Of a stretch of DNA of 64,000 nt, positions 42,701-50,550 are shown in pieces. Source of the stretch: Caloramator australicus RC3 (lineage in GTDB: Bacteria; Bacillota; Clostridia; Clostridiales; Caloramatoraceae); assembly GCF_000297115.1 (NCBI RefSeq), contig NZ_CAKP01000082.1:62001-126000 (forward strand), in the 5' to 3' direction. The stretch's first letter is position 1. The number at the start of each line of letters is the position of its first letter. A program made the position numbers and the translations under genes. The notes below the pieces were generated by a model. The model ran no database searches, had not been told where the DNA came from, and was given only the letters and a program-made list of their open reading frames with translations.

Positions 42701-45285
42701 TTTTCGCGCGGTGCAATAAACCACTTTATGTTTATATAATCAAATAGGCTTAGTATAATTGGAAAGAATATAATAATTAAAGATGAAATAATAAAGTATA
42801 TGTCTTTGAAATAAAGGGTTGAAAGAGAAAGCAGGACAAAATATGCTATAGGAACTAAACTGCGCCTTAAATTATCTATTATCTTCCACTTAGATACAAA
42901 ATTTAATGGATTTTTTATTTTTCTACCATCAGAAGTTTTAATTTGAGATTTAAGCCAAGGAATTGTTTGCCAATCTCCTCTAGTCCATCTATGCTGTCGT
43001 AATATATATGAGCTATACTTTTCTGGGTAATTGTCTATAAGCTCAATATCAGTAGCAAGCCCTACCCTTAAATAGCTGCCTTCGATTAAATCATGGCTTA
43101 AAAGGGTATTTTCAGGAATATTTTTTAGACTTTCTTTAAATATGTCAATATCAAAAATCCCTTTGCCGGTAAAGATGGCTTCTTTAAATATATCTTGATA
43201 GATATCTGATATTGCCTTTGAATATGGATCTATTCCTCCATTTCCAGCAAAGATCCTTGAAAACATGGTTTTGTTTGCGCTTTCGATGTTTATACCAATC
43301 CTCGGCTGAATAAGACCGTATCCTTTAGTTACAACTCCTTTTTGAGGATTATATTCAGCCTTATTTAAAGGATGAGCTATAGTTCCTATCAATTTTTCTG
43401 CAGTTCCTATTGGCATTATTGTATCTGCATCTATAGTTATGATATATTTTGCATCTTTGATTGGATTTATATCGGAGGATATTGTTATAAAAGTTGAATC
43501 GGTTTTACCTCTTAAAACTTCAACAAATTCAAAAATTGCCCCTCTTTTTCTTTCCCAGCCCATCCATTTACCTTGGGTAGAGTTAAATATTCTCCTTCTA
43601 TGTAGGTAATAAAATATATCTTCGTCCTTTGAATATTTTTTATTTAAATTCCTAACAAGTTCCAGACCGGTTTCTAAAATTTCTTCTTCATTACCTAAAA
43701 ATTCCTCTTTAGAATCTACAAAATCTCCAATAACTGCAAAATATATATTTTGGTTTTTATTTGCATTATAATTTACTTCAAGTTGATTGAATATTGATTT
43801 TACCCTATTTGTATTTGGCAATACAGTTGGAATGATTACTATTGTTTTATATTCTTTTGGAATACCATTTTTAAACTCAAGCTTTGGCAGAAAAGTTGCA
43901 TCTAAAAAATGAGTAAACAGCCAGTTAACAAGGTTTATTACTATTTCACTTAATGGGATCAAAAATATTATAAAGGCTAATATAGTTCTTGCTAAATTTA
44001 AAGTATTTAAGTAGTAATAATATGAAAGTGCGAAATCAAGTAAAATTATTGGGATAAAAATACTCATAAAATAAAACCAAGGAAGTAATTTTTTGTTCTT
44101 ATAACGAGCTTTTCCTGTAAGTTTTTCGATTAAAAGACTTTCCCCATTACCAAGCAAGTAATATCCTACATGCTTGGTTTTATCATCTTTATCAGAGGAG
44201 TTTGAAAGGAGAATTAAATGTTTTGCAACTTTGCTTTCAGATACTCCATATTTAGAAGCTAATTTTTTAATCTTATGCCTATAGTAATCCCTTGTTTCTT
44301 TGTCTTGAAGTTTAAAAAATTTATCCTTTTCCAATATTTTGTCAACAACACAAATTTCTTCAAATATTTCGTTCCAATCAAGAGCGTTAATTAATCTTAA
44401 ACTATTAATGCTATTGCCAAAGGAAACTGCAAGCTGGGCTTGTTCTTGATGTTCAATATTGATTAAATTATCGATGCTTATATTTTCATCTGATAATTTA
44501 GATTTAACGAAATCTAAAATAGGATCATAATACATGTCCTTATTTTTTAATACTTCCAAAAGATGTTCAATAAAGCTTGAAGTAAATTTTTTATCTTCAA
44601 GTTCTTTGGATAGGAATTCAATTATTTTTTCATAGTCATCTAATTCAATTATTTTTTCAGATTTTTCCCATTCAGAATGAACGCTATTAAGTTTTTCACA
44701 AAGATTTCTTATTTTTTCCAAAAGAGCAACGGAAAGGGCCAATGGTAGTGACCAAACTTCGCTCATGGAAAGATGATGGACTTTTTGATATGAGTTTAAA
44801 AAATCTATCAATATATCCCTGTCAATTCTTCCGTCAGTGTGAGATATAAGTTCAACTGCTAATATAAAAATTCTAGGGAAATCCTTAAAATAGCCCTTAT
44901 CGATTATTTCGAGCTCTTTATATGTTTTACTTTTTATATTACGAATGACGTTTTTATAGCTATCTTCTATTATGTAAAAATTATCTAAGAGCCAATCACT
45001 ACCTGAAGGAAGACTTTTTCTTACTTTAGCTGCTTCGTTAATTTTTAAATAGGTATTTGTTATATATTTATAATTATCAATTAAACGGGGTGATAAAATA
45101 TCAAGCCCCCGCTTAATTTTAGATATTATATGTCCTCTTGCTATATCCTTTGCATGTTGAATCAATTCGTCAGAATTTAAAATAGCATCTTTAGTTTCTA
45201 TATATTTATTTAACTTAATGTTAGGTCTATTTATTATGATTAAAGATATAAAAAGGGATGCGAAAAATATAGCAACGTAAATCAT
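36763..45285 (-). CDS. Cyclic beta-glucan synthase-like protein (GT84 + GH189-type + GH94), 2840 aa
   Basis: This very large NdvB/ChvB-like membrane enzyme has an N-terminal anchor and helical region to about residue 390 and a helix cluster at about 400-460. A GT84 glycosyltransferase follows, with TIDADTIMPIGT near 618 and RQHRWTRGDWQ near 767, then further helices at about 805-980. A glucoamylase-like (GH189-type) domain around 1290-1620 contains DLFSIGFNVEENKLTNSYYDLLASESRLASY. Beta-sandwich parts lead to a C-terminal GH94 barrel with GSGDWNDGMNTVG (catalytic Asp near 2523) and GRGGWTWYTGSSSWMY. Known relatives make, cyclise and trim beta-1,2-glucans. It lies 18 bases after the nucleotidyltransferase gene on the same strand. 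Whether the product here is cyclic cannot be told. Confidence 0.88.
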   Translation of the reverse strand: MIYVAIFFASLFISLIIINRPNIKLNKYIETKDAILNSDELIQHAKDIARGHIISKIKRGLDILSPRLIDNYKYITNTYLKINEAAKVRKSLPSGSDWLLDNFYIIEDSYKNVIRNIKSKTYKELEIIDKGYFKDFPRIFILAVELISHTDGRIDRDILIDFLNSYQKVHHLSMSEVWSLPLALSVALLEKIRNLCEKLNSVHSEWEKSEKIIELDDYEKIIEFLSKELEDKKFTSSFIEHLLEVLKNKDMYYDPILDFVKSKLSDENISIDNLINIEHQEQAQLAVSFGNSINSLRLINALDWNEIFEEICVVDKILEKDKFFKLQDKETRDYYRHKIKKLASKYGVSESKVAKHLILLSNSSDKDDKTKHVGYYLLGNGESLLIEKLTGKARYKNKKLLPWFYFMSIFIPIILLDFALSYYYYLNTLNLARTILAFIIFLIPLSEIVINLVNWLFTHFLDATFLPKLEFKNGIPKEYKTIVIIPTVLPNTNRVKSIFNQLEVNYNANKNQNIYFAVIGDFVDSKEEFLGNEEEILETGLELVRNLNKKYSKDEDIFYYLHRRRIFNSTQGKWMGWERKRGAIFEFVEVLRGKTDSTFITISSDINPIKDAKYIITIDADTIMPIGTAEKLIGTIAHPLNKAEYNPQKGVVTKGYGLIQPRIGINIESANKTMFSRIFAGNGGIDPYSKAISDIYQDIFKEAIFTGKGIFDIDIFKESLKNIPENTLLSHDLIEGSYLRVGLATDIELIDNYPEKYSSYILRQHRWTRGDWQTIPWLKSQIKTSDGRKIKNPLNFVSKWKIIDNLRRSLVPIAYFVLLSLSTLYFKDIYFIISSLIIIFFPIILSLFDYINIKWFIAPREKLNGNLIYGLKATFYQTILNFIFLPYHVYMMGHAILKTLYRIWISRKNTLEWVTAADVESSLSNDLKSFFIRMYPGLLISLGYLALSFLTGNAYLSSLFTLLWLISPYIAYYISQQNIAEDKFSIEDLEMIRRIARKTWLFYEEFTDKDNNYLPIDNYQQSPVKKLAHRTSPTNIGFYLLSCLSARNLGYLSFSKMLEKINLTLTTVEKLKKWNGHLFNWYDTKTLEVLHPYYISTVDNGNFIGYLITLKEAIKSLLDESIISKAEIQGLIDTLELSSEIPSQNEYILRLQDMLYADKMDYKELLNIFIELSRIPSPNSIWTSKVIETAKDFKEEVEKYIPSFILNDGNLLQNIKNEVLKSPSINRLKQLYEELLQNEIEASYKFEVEKCLYNINELINFAKNIISRIETIIENTNFSLLYDEKRDLFSIGFNVEENKLTNSYYDLLASESRLASYIAVAKREVPVTHWFRLGRNLVKINGYRSLVSWTGTMFEYFMPPIIMKTFDNTLLSETYYTAIKAQIKYGLSRKVPWGTSESGFYTFDLLLNYQYKAFGVPDLGLKRGLINDMVISPYSTVLALPFSPYDAIENLKKIINDIGEGIYGLYEAIDYTPERLPRNKNAAIVESFMAHHQGMILASINNFINKNILVKYFHSDPVIKCGEFLLQEKVPLRVIITKEHKEIVKPFKREEYKEQVITREVGAFESDLPVCHILSNGNYSLMLTNGGSNFSKYNDIYINRWRDDTTIRRYGTFIFIRSLNTNKILSTTFEPICKKAKFYKSKFSPDKAEYLLKEDNLEVHTEICVSPEDNCEIRKITITNFNSDDIVLEATSYSEIVLNNLNADIAHTTFSNLFVRTEFEEKYSTIFASRRPREEGREPHFAFHSILILGNLIGSIEYETDRLKFLGRGKTISEPQALFQPLSKSTGAVLDPIFSLRGRIRIKSGESATIIYCLGYGKSKDEVLELSKKYNDFTNIQRAFELANIRSKMELRYLNLKYEEVIDFDNMLSHILYLSPLKKKYNDIIKENTNGQKALWKFGISGDIPIVLVTIDKIEDIDIVKTMLKAHEYWRNKGLKLDLVILNQDESSYLQPLRDLIQDTVMRSVTRDLLNRSGGIYVLNANEIEMKDVTLLFTVAKLIIHAQKGSISKQIKLLPTSLESQKLEIEIPNGNEVSSEIEKPQLEFFNEYGGFDLKNKEYIIKLKENNYTPLPWSNVIANKKFGFLITEGGGGYTWFENSRENKITPWSNDPVSDPPSEIIYLRDEHTREFWSLTPNPIRQNINYFIHHGIGYTIFKQFSHNIYQELLCFVPKDDSVKINLIKLCNNSNIERKIALFYYIRPMLGVSEHSTQQFIVTDILSNTGTIIFKNNYNSDFPDSIGFVDCSEIKDSFTCDRMEFIGPYKNLKTPYGLFKDELSNTFGAGLDPCVAIKISITLNPKEEKEIALLLGAANSKDEIEKLIKKYKEINTCKTEFENVKQSWSSLLEIVQVDTPEKSMNIMLNSWLIYQTLCCRIYARSAFYQSGGAFGFRDQLQDVLSLLNIAPEITKEQIILHAKHQFVEGDVLHWWHMCKDIKGIRTKFSDDLLWLPFVVAEYITKTGDYSILDIKARFVEGETLAEHEDEKYFLPSKSEEKASIYEHCIRAIERSLKFGEHGIPLMGSGDWNDGMNTVGNKGKGESVWLGWFLYSILQKFIPICKTKYDYHRAARYQKVAEEIVKSIEENAWDGEWYRRAYFDDGTPLGSSQNSECKIDSLAQTWGLISKGADFNRALIAMKSVENYLINREAGIIMLFTPPFDKSELNPGYIKGYVPGVRENGGQYTHAATWVIYAYALLGEGDKAVELFNMINPINHTRTMYEVSKYKVEPYVMAADVYAVEPHVGRGGWTWYTGSSSWMYKVGLEEILGFKKIGNKLIIDPCIPKSWKEYKIRYKFINTIYNITVKNPDGKSKGITTVTLDGNALDYKEVPLVDDGIEHYVEIIM

Positions 45286-45303
45286 CGGCTACAACCCCTT
45301 TCA

Positions 45304-47754
45304 TCACGAGTTATTTAAAAGTCTCACTACTTTATCGAAAACGTCAGCGCTTATTTCATCGGCAAATTCTTCTGAATATCCTTCGCTATATATGCTGAAT
45401 ATTGGTTTTTCATTGTCAGGAACTATAATTGCCCATCCCTTTTCTGTATTTATTTTTAATCCCTCAAACAGCTCAATATCCTTATCTTTATTTTCCTCTA
45501 TAAGCTGTCTTATAATTCTTCCTCTTTCAGAAATATCACAGAGTATTTCTCTATATTTTGTATAAAATTTTGGTATCTCATTTACAATCTCATGTGGAGC
45601 AACGTCAGAACCTACGATAAAGTCTATAAAAAGTGCTGATGCTGCTATTGCATCGAAGTTTAAGAAATATTGATAGAAGGAATTTTCGTCCTTTAAAATT
45701 TCATTTAATAGGCTAGATACGCTGGATTTTGTCCTTATTACATCTATTGAATAGTTCTTTGCAATTTCCTCAACTTGTTTGGTTATGGTATGAGGAACAA
45801 TAAATTTATTGGATCTTCCGGATTTTGCTATTATAAGCTCTGTAAGGAGTAAATATTTTTCTCTGTCGACTACGCTCCCTTGATCATCGATTATTTTTAA
45901 GCTTTCTCCGTTGCCACTTATTATAAAACCCAAGAAATATCCTTCATTAACAACCTTTTTACATAAATTTTCTATTGCCTTATTATCCCAATCCTTATCC
46001 TTTAAGCTATAATCGATGTTTATTCGGCAACCTATTTCTGATAAAAGCTTTGATGCAATTGTAATTGTAAGGTCACTCTCAGAGGATATTAGTATCTTAG
46101 GATTTTTACTTTTAATCTTTTGAGTATGCTTTAGCATGGAGGAAATTGTATTTATATAAAAGGAGGAATAATTGTAAACCTTAATCACATCTTTAATTGA
46201 ATCTGGGTTACATCTTTCAAAGTCTTGACGATGATAAAGATGCTCTAATTTTTTTTCTGTTGCCCTATCGATGTTTCCACCCTTTTCGTTGATAAACTCT
46301 ATGTGGGCTTTACTGCTTAAACTGCTATCCATGTAAACATGGATTCCTCCGGATGCTGAATAGAATTTAACTGCATTTCTTGCTATTGGAAGGGTAATAT
46401 CTTCAATATCAATTATTCTAACCCCTGAGGATAAAAGGCCAGATAAAATGGAATTTTTTATGGCCTTTGCAGAATTAGTGTTATCACATGACACTATAAC
46501 GGGTTTATCCTTTTTTACTATGCTTGCATAAGCTGAACCTAGAAGGCTTGAAAATTCAGGAGTTATATCTATATTTATGTCACCTGAAATATCTCTGTTA
46601 CCAAAGAGGGTTTTACTAACCTTTGTCCCCCAAACGAGATTATTGTTAACGATGGAGGATTCTTTTATTTTCTTAAAGGGCCAAATTTTTACACCTGGTT
46701 TTATTGTTGAAAAGGCTTCAACTATGGATTCTGAACCAACAACAGAATCTTCAAATAGATTTACGTTGCTTTTTATTATTACTTTGTTACAGATTATTGA
46801 AGACCTAATTTGTGTAGATGTCCCGATGGTTGAGTTATCCCAAATGATTGATTTTTTGATATTTACATTTTCTGAAATATCGCAATTATTTCCGATTATT
46901 GTAAAGGGTTCTAAAACAACCTTAGAATCGATAAAGCAATTTTTGCCTATGTATACAGGAGGTTTAATAATGACATCTTCTTTAATTACGCTTCCTTCTC
47001 CTACAAATATACCTTCTTTTAGCATTGGATTTTCTAAATCTATATTAACTTTACCGCTTAGAATATCAAAGTGAGTCTGTTTATATGAGTTTATATCTCC
47101 TATGTCATTCCAATATTCCTCTGTTATGTAACCAAACATTGGAACATTATCCTTCAAAAGTTTTGGAAAAAGATCTTTGCTGAAGTCAAAAACATCTCCT
47201 TTTTTATAATACTTAAAAACATCCCTTTCAAGTATGTATATTCCTGTATTGATAGTATCGCTAAAAACTTCACCCCAACTTGGTTTTTCTAGAAATCTTT
47301 GTATTCTGCCATCATTAGAGGTGATAACTATTCCATATTCGAGTGGATTGCTTTCCCGCTTTAATATAAGGGTTGCCATAGAATTTTTACTTTTGTGAAA
47401 TTCTATTGCCTTTGAAAGGTCTATATCCGTTAATACATCACCGCTAATAATTAATATGGAATCATCTAAAAAGTCTCCTGTGTTAAGAACGCTTCCTCCT
47501 GTTCCTAATGGAGTTTCTTCAATAAAATACTCTATTGATACTCCAAACCTACTGCCATCACCTAAATAATCTATTATATGGTTTGATAGATAAAAGGTGG
47601 TTATAGCTATTTTATTAAAATTATGTTTTTTTAATAATTTGATTGTATATTCTATAACAGGTTTGTTAAGGACAGGAACCATGGGTTTAGGTATTCCACA
47701 GGTTAAAGGTCTTAGTCTGGTTCCTTCGCCACCTGCCATGATAACAGCCTTCAT
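45304..47754 (-). CDS. Sugar-1-P nucleotidyltransferase / degenerate phosphomannomutase fusion
   Basis: The 816-residue fusion starts with a nucleotidyltransferase domain (MAGGEGTRLRPLTCGIPKPM; GDVLTDIDL; FLEKPSWGEV). A left-handed beta-helix of acyltransferase-like hexapeptides follows (about residues 250-360), then a phosphomannomutase-like part (about 380-816). The usual phosphoserine loop (S-A-S-H-N-P type) reads YSASGGIHVYMDSS, lacking the His-Asn-Pro, so the mutase half is likely catalytically altered, as in related clostridial fusions. GDP-mannose or another sugar nucleotide may be the product. The ATG at 47754 fits the ribosome site GGGAG better than the GTG at 47763. It precedes the glucan synthase in one operon and may regulate or supply it. 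Confidence 0.88.
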   Translation of the reverse strand: MKAVIMAGGEGTRLRPLTCGIPKPMVPVLNKPVIEYTIKLLKKHNFNKIAITTFYLSNHIIDYLGDGSRFGVSIEYFIEETPLGTGGSVLNTGDFLDDSILIISGDVLTDIDLSKAIEFHKSKNSMATLILKRESNPLEYGIVITSNDGRIQRFLEKPSWGEVFSDTINTGIYILERDVFKYYKKGDVFDFSKDLFPKLLKDNVPMFGYITEEYWNDIGDINSYKQTHFDILSGKVNIDLENPMLKEGIFVGEGSVIKEDVIIKPPVYIGKNCFIDSKVVLEPFTIIGNNCDISENVNIKKSIIWDNSTIGTSTQIRSSIICNKVIIKSNVNLFEDSVVGSESIVEAFSTIKPGVKIWPFKKIKESSIVNNNLVWGTKVSKTLFGNRDISGDINIDITPEFSSLLGSAYASIVKKDKPVIVSCDNTNSAKAIKNSILSGLLSSGVRIIDIEDITLPIARNAVKFYSASGGIHVYMDSSLSSKAHIEFINEKGGNIDRATEKKLEHLYHRQDFERCNPDSIKDVIKVYNYSSFYINTISSMLKHTQKIKSKNPKILISSESDLTITIASKLLSEIGCRINIDYSLKDKDWDNKAIENLCKKVVNEGYFLGFIISGNGESLKIIDDQGSVVDREKYLLLTELIIAKSGRSNKFIVPHTITKQVEEIAKNYSIDVIRTKSSVSSLLNEILKDENSFYQYFLNFDAIAASALFIDFIVGSDVAPHEIVNEIPKFYTKYREILCDISERGRIIRQLIEENKDKDIELFEGLKINTEKGWAIIVPDNEKPIFSIYSEGYSEEFADEISADVFDKVVRLLNNS

Positions 47755-47902
47755 GATAAGCACTCCCTTTTTTAAAATTATGCCTATATAATATTTTTTA
47801 ATAAAAATAGCATGTTTATACTTTATATGAGTTAAAAATTATGCTTTAATTTATTCAAAATTGTGATAACATTAAATTAAAATAAAAGTAGGGGATGAAG
47901 TA

Positions 47903-48484
47903 ATGGAAAATCTTTATAAATCAATCTATCATATTTTCGGTGCGATATATGTTCCAAAGGACCTAAGACATAGTAATGCCCTTGTTCACATAAGCGATAC
48001 GCCTTCTTTTATATATAAAGCCATAATAAAAATGATAAAAAAAATAAAACCAAGAGTGATAATTCATACTGGTGATATCGTTGATGATATAAAATTGGAA
48101 ATTAGACCACAATTAATCGAAGTCTATAAAAAGGAGGCAAATAAATTTATTAATGAAATCTCAAAATATGCCGAATTAATTATTTTAGTTCCTGGTAATC
48201 ACGATGATTTTACTAAACTAAGATTAAAGGACAACGTTAAGATATTAAACGAGGGAGATGTATTTATATTCGATGGAATAAAGCTTGGGCTCTCTCATAA
48301 ATATGAAAATCTACCTTTAAATTGTGATTTTTATTTATATGGACATGATAAAAATTGTTTAAAGGATTATTATCTAAACGGTATTAAATATATTAATGTT
48401 ATAAAGGATAAAAAAATATTTAAGTTATGTTATCCAATAGGAACTGATAATTATAGATTAAAAATAAGTAGAATGGGTAAATAG
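47903..48484 (+). CDS. Metallophosphoesterase-like protein with degenerate first motif
   Basis: This 193-residue calcineurin-like fold has IIHTGDIVDD (motif 2), ILVPGNHDDF (motif 3), LGLSHKYEN and FYLYGHDKN (late His motifs). The first motif, normally D-x-H, reads HISDTPS and lacks the His, so one metal ligand may be absent or supplied by the preceding HIS. The family hydrolyses phosphomono- or diesters. The frame begins with ATG after AGGGGATGAAG. It is followed at 13 bases by an unknown gene; the pair diverges from the glucan-synthase operon. Confidence 0.75.
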   Translation: MENLYKSIYHIFGAIYVPKDLRHSNALVHISDTPSFIYKAIIKMIKKIKPRVIIHTGDIVDDIKLEIRPQLIEVYKKEANKFINEISKYAELIILVPGNHDDFTKLRLKDNVKILNEGDVFIFDGIKLGLSHKYENLPLNCDFYLYGHDKNCLKDYYLNGIKYINVIKDKKIFKLCYPIGTDNYRLKISRMGK

Positions 48485-48497
48485 GAGGGGGATAAAT

Positions 48498-49508
48498 TTG
48501 TTATCGATTATAAGAAGTGGACCTAAAATGATAGTTTTTGGCAGCAAGGATTATAAAGGGCTTGAAAGTTTTCTTATTACTAATTTGCAAGGGGAAAAGT
48601 TAGAATTAGATTCTGCTCTTGAACTTTCTGATGAAAATAGCACAATAGTTTTAATAACGCAACCTTATAAAAATATTGCCCATTACAATGATATTCTTTC
48701 AATAGTTTTGTTTGAGATGTCCTTTGATGAGTTTTTTACAAGGATGTTTAACCTTAAGGGATATAAATTTATAGAAGATTGCCACATAGCGCCAGGGATA
48801 GTTTTAATGAGAACTATGGGGGATGAGAAAAAAATTATCGAGTCTGTTAAGGATGAATATGGCGGTAAATTACTTCCACTTCATAAAAGCTTAGACGAAG
48901 GAACCTATAACGATTCCATAATTTGTTTTACATCTTTGCCACTTGATAAAAAGATTCATCTTTCGGATATAAATGAACAAACATTGCTTGTTAATGTTGA
49001 TTTTCCAAGGTTAACAAGAAAACTTAGAATTCAGGCCCTTAGATTTTTAAATGAAGGATTAGTAGGGGTGGATTGGAAGGAAATTTATATAAGAATATAT
49101 GATAGATATAGTGAATACAAATTACATTATGAAAGGTTATCAATAATTTTGGATAACATGGATTTAGGCATTATTTTAGGAGAAACTTGGGCTAAGGATT
49201 ATCCAAGGTTTATGATGTCCGTTTTAGTTTATCAAATTAGGCTTTTTACTTTAAAAGATCCTAAGGAAATTAAAAAAGTGCTATTAGGTTTAGAATACCT
49301 TGAAAATGGAGAAAGAATCGTAGATTTTGATTTAATATATAAAAACAAAAAAATTGATTGGCCGGAGGTTTTAGATAAAGAAAATAGAGGACTAGATAGA
49401 TGGCAATTAGGGTTAAAATTTAGAGATATGATATTTAAAGATCTGGATGAAGAAATGAAGAGTAGAATATTGAATTGTGAAAAAGAGATTATAAAAAGCA
49501 GGACATAA
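48498..49508 (+). CDS. Hypothetical protein, 336 aa
   Basis: I do not recognise this protein. It begins with TTG, seven bases after AGGAGGGGGA, and contains no membrane helix, signal peptide or cysteine cluster. The N-terminal half has alternating beta-alpha character (MIVFGSKDYKGLESFLI, IVLITQPYKNIAHYND). The C-terminal half is helical and charged, with WKEIYIRIYDRYSEYKLHYERL and a Trp/Asp-rich RGLDRWQLGLKFRDMIF near the end. It is probably co-transcribed with the phosphoesterase at 47903 and ends at a terminator. Cytosolic location is inferred. Confidence 0.8.
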   Translation: MLSIIRSGPKMIVFGSKDYKGLESFLITNLQGEKLELDSALELSDENSTIVLITQPYKNIAHYNDILSIVLFEMSFDEFFTRMFNLKGYKFIEDCHIAPGIVLMRTMGDEKKIIESVKDEYGGKLLPLHKSLDEGTYNDSIICFTSLPLDKKIHLSDINEQTLLVNVDFPRLTRKLRIQALRFLNEGLVGVDWKEIYIRIYDRYSEYKLHYERLSIILDNMDLGIILGETWAKDYPRFMMSVLVYQIRLFTLKDPKEIKKVLLGLEYLENGERIVDFDLIYKNKKIDWPEVLDKENRGLDRWQLGLKFRDMIFKDLDEEMKSRILNCEKEIIKSRT

Positions 49509-49514
49509 ATAATA

Positions 49515-49541
49515 AAGGAGAGCTAAGCTCTCCTTATTTTC
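49515..49541. terminator. Bidirectional terminator
   Basis: The 10-bp stem AAGGAGAGCT/AGCTCTCCTT (49515-49524 with 49526-49535) is followed by ATTTTC. It lies between the convergent hypothetical gene and the zinc-ribbon gene. Confidence 0.7.
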
Positions 49542-49709
49542 TTATCTTCTGAAGTTGTCTTGTCTTCTTTGTTGCTTCTTTACTTTTCTGCATTCTGGGC
49601 ATCTTTTTGGTTCGTTTTCAAAGCCTTTTTCTCTGTAGAATGCTTGTTCCCCTTCAGTGAAGATAAATTCCTTTCCACAGTCTTTGCAAACTAGAGTTTT
49701 GTCTGACAT
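49542..49709 (-). CDS. Small zinc-ribbon protein, 55 aa
   Basis: MSDKTLVCKDCGKEFIF, a central EGEQAFYREKGFENEPKRCPECR and a basic QQRRQDNFRR tail give two CxxC pairs 25 residues apart, typical of the stand-alone zinc-ribbon proteins common in clostridia. The ATG at 49709 has TAGGAGGTATG upstream; a longer frame from 49751 would lie inside the leader. The function is unknown; a nucleic-acid or ribosome-associated role would fit the basic tail. The leader has the unusual structure described in the next entry. Confidence 0.82.
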   Translation of the reverse strand: MSDKTLVCKDCGKEFIFTEGEQAFYREKGFENEPKRCPECRKVKKQQRRQDNFRR

Positions 49710-49712
49710 TTT

Positions 49713-49790
49713 AACATACCTCCTAAAATTTAAGGGTTTTAGATTTAACATCTAAAGTAACATATCCTCTAAAACCCTAGGGGGTATGTT
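49713..49790 (-). promoter_or_regulatory. Structured leader of the zinc-ribbon gene with anti-ribosome-site strand
   Basis: On the minus strand, AACATACCCCCTA (49790-49778) can pair with TAGGAGGTATGTT (49725-49713), which includes the ribosome site, with one mismatch. Between them AGGGTTTTAGA (49778-49768) and TCTAAAACCCT (49743-49733) form a perfect 11-bp stem. Together they would make one long coaxial hairpin that hides the ribosome site. Temperature- or protein-dependent opening is an inference. Confidence 0.6.
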
Positions 49791-49861
49791 AACTTTATAT
49801 GTTAAATCCTTCTTTACTTTAATCATTATAACACTCATTTAATTGCTAATCAATACTAATC

Positions 49862-49891
49862 TTGTAAAAAGTAAAAAAATAATTGTATAAT
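49862..49891 (+). promoter_or_regulatory. Promoter of the nudix-folate cluster
   Basis: TTGTAA (49862-49867), an 18-base spacer and TATAAT (49886-49891) set a transcription start near 49898, which rules out the ATG at 49897 as start of the nudix gene. Confidence 0.65.
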
Positions 49892-49926
49892 ATTAGATGA
49901 AGAAAATAATCATAGTGAGGGATAAG

Positions 49927-50550
49927 ATGGAATTAGAAAAACTTAAAACAAGATTAAATAATATTGGAATCGTAGGGGAGGGCTTAGACCTTAAATCCTT
50001 TGCTGTTACTATTCCTTTAGTTGAAGAAAAAGGTCAATGGAAGATTCTTTTTCAAGTAAGGGGTAAAAATTTAAGCCAAGCTGGAGAGGTGTCCCTGCCG
50101 GGCGGAAGGATAGAAAAGGGAGAAAAAAGAAAAGATGCTGCTATAAGAGAAACCTGTGAGGAACTCTTAATAGACCCATCAAATATCGAATTGATAGGCC
50201 AAAGCGATATATTGGTAACTCAATACGGTAAAATAATATATCCTTTTGTAATAAAAATTCTAGACAAGAATAAGATAGGTTTTTCTAAAGATGAAGTGGA
50301 GGAGATATTTTACGTTCCTATTAAATTTTTTATAGAAAACGAACCTAAGGTTATGACTGTTAGAGTCAAGACTGAACCTTTAGAGGATTTCCCTTATAAA
50401 TTAAATGTTCCTGCAAGTGAATATAATTGGCAGGAGGGAAGATTAAATGTTTATTTTTATAAATATCAAAACTATATTATTTGGGGCCTTACTGCTAAAA
50501 TAATATATAATTTTATCCAAAAAATAAAAAACTTAGGGAGTGAATTTTAA
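49927..50550 (+). CDS. NUDIX hydrolase, CoA pyrophosphatase-like
   Basis: The 207-residue protein contains the Nudix box GGRIEKGEKRKDAAIRETCEELLI and, before it, FQVRGKNLSQAGEVSLPGG, the form typical of coenzyme A pyrophosphatases (YeaB/NudL). The start at ATG 49927 is supported by GTGAGGGAT upstream and by the promoter position. A CoA or related dinucleotide substrate is expected. However, since it heads a folate cluster by a one-base TAATG overlap, a role in removing pyrophosphate from dihydroneopterin triphosphate is an attractive alternative: that step is normally done by a Nudix enzyme. Confidence 0.82.
   Translation: MELEKLKTRLNNIGIVGEGLDLKSFAVTIPLVEEKGQWKILFQVRGKNLSQAGEVSLPGGRIEKGEKRKDAAIRETCEELLIDPSNIELIGQSDILVTQYGKIIYPFVIKILDKNKIGFSKDEVEEIFYVPIKFFIENEPKVMTVRVKTEPLEDFPYKLNVPASEYNWQEGRLNVYFYKYQNYIIWGLTAKIIYNFIQKIKNLGSEF

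Noticed and set aside
49897-49926. Upstream ATG of the nudix frame
   Set aside because: It lies five bases after the -10 box, at or before the expected transcription start, and has no ribosome site.
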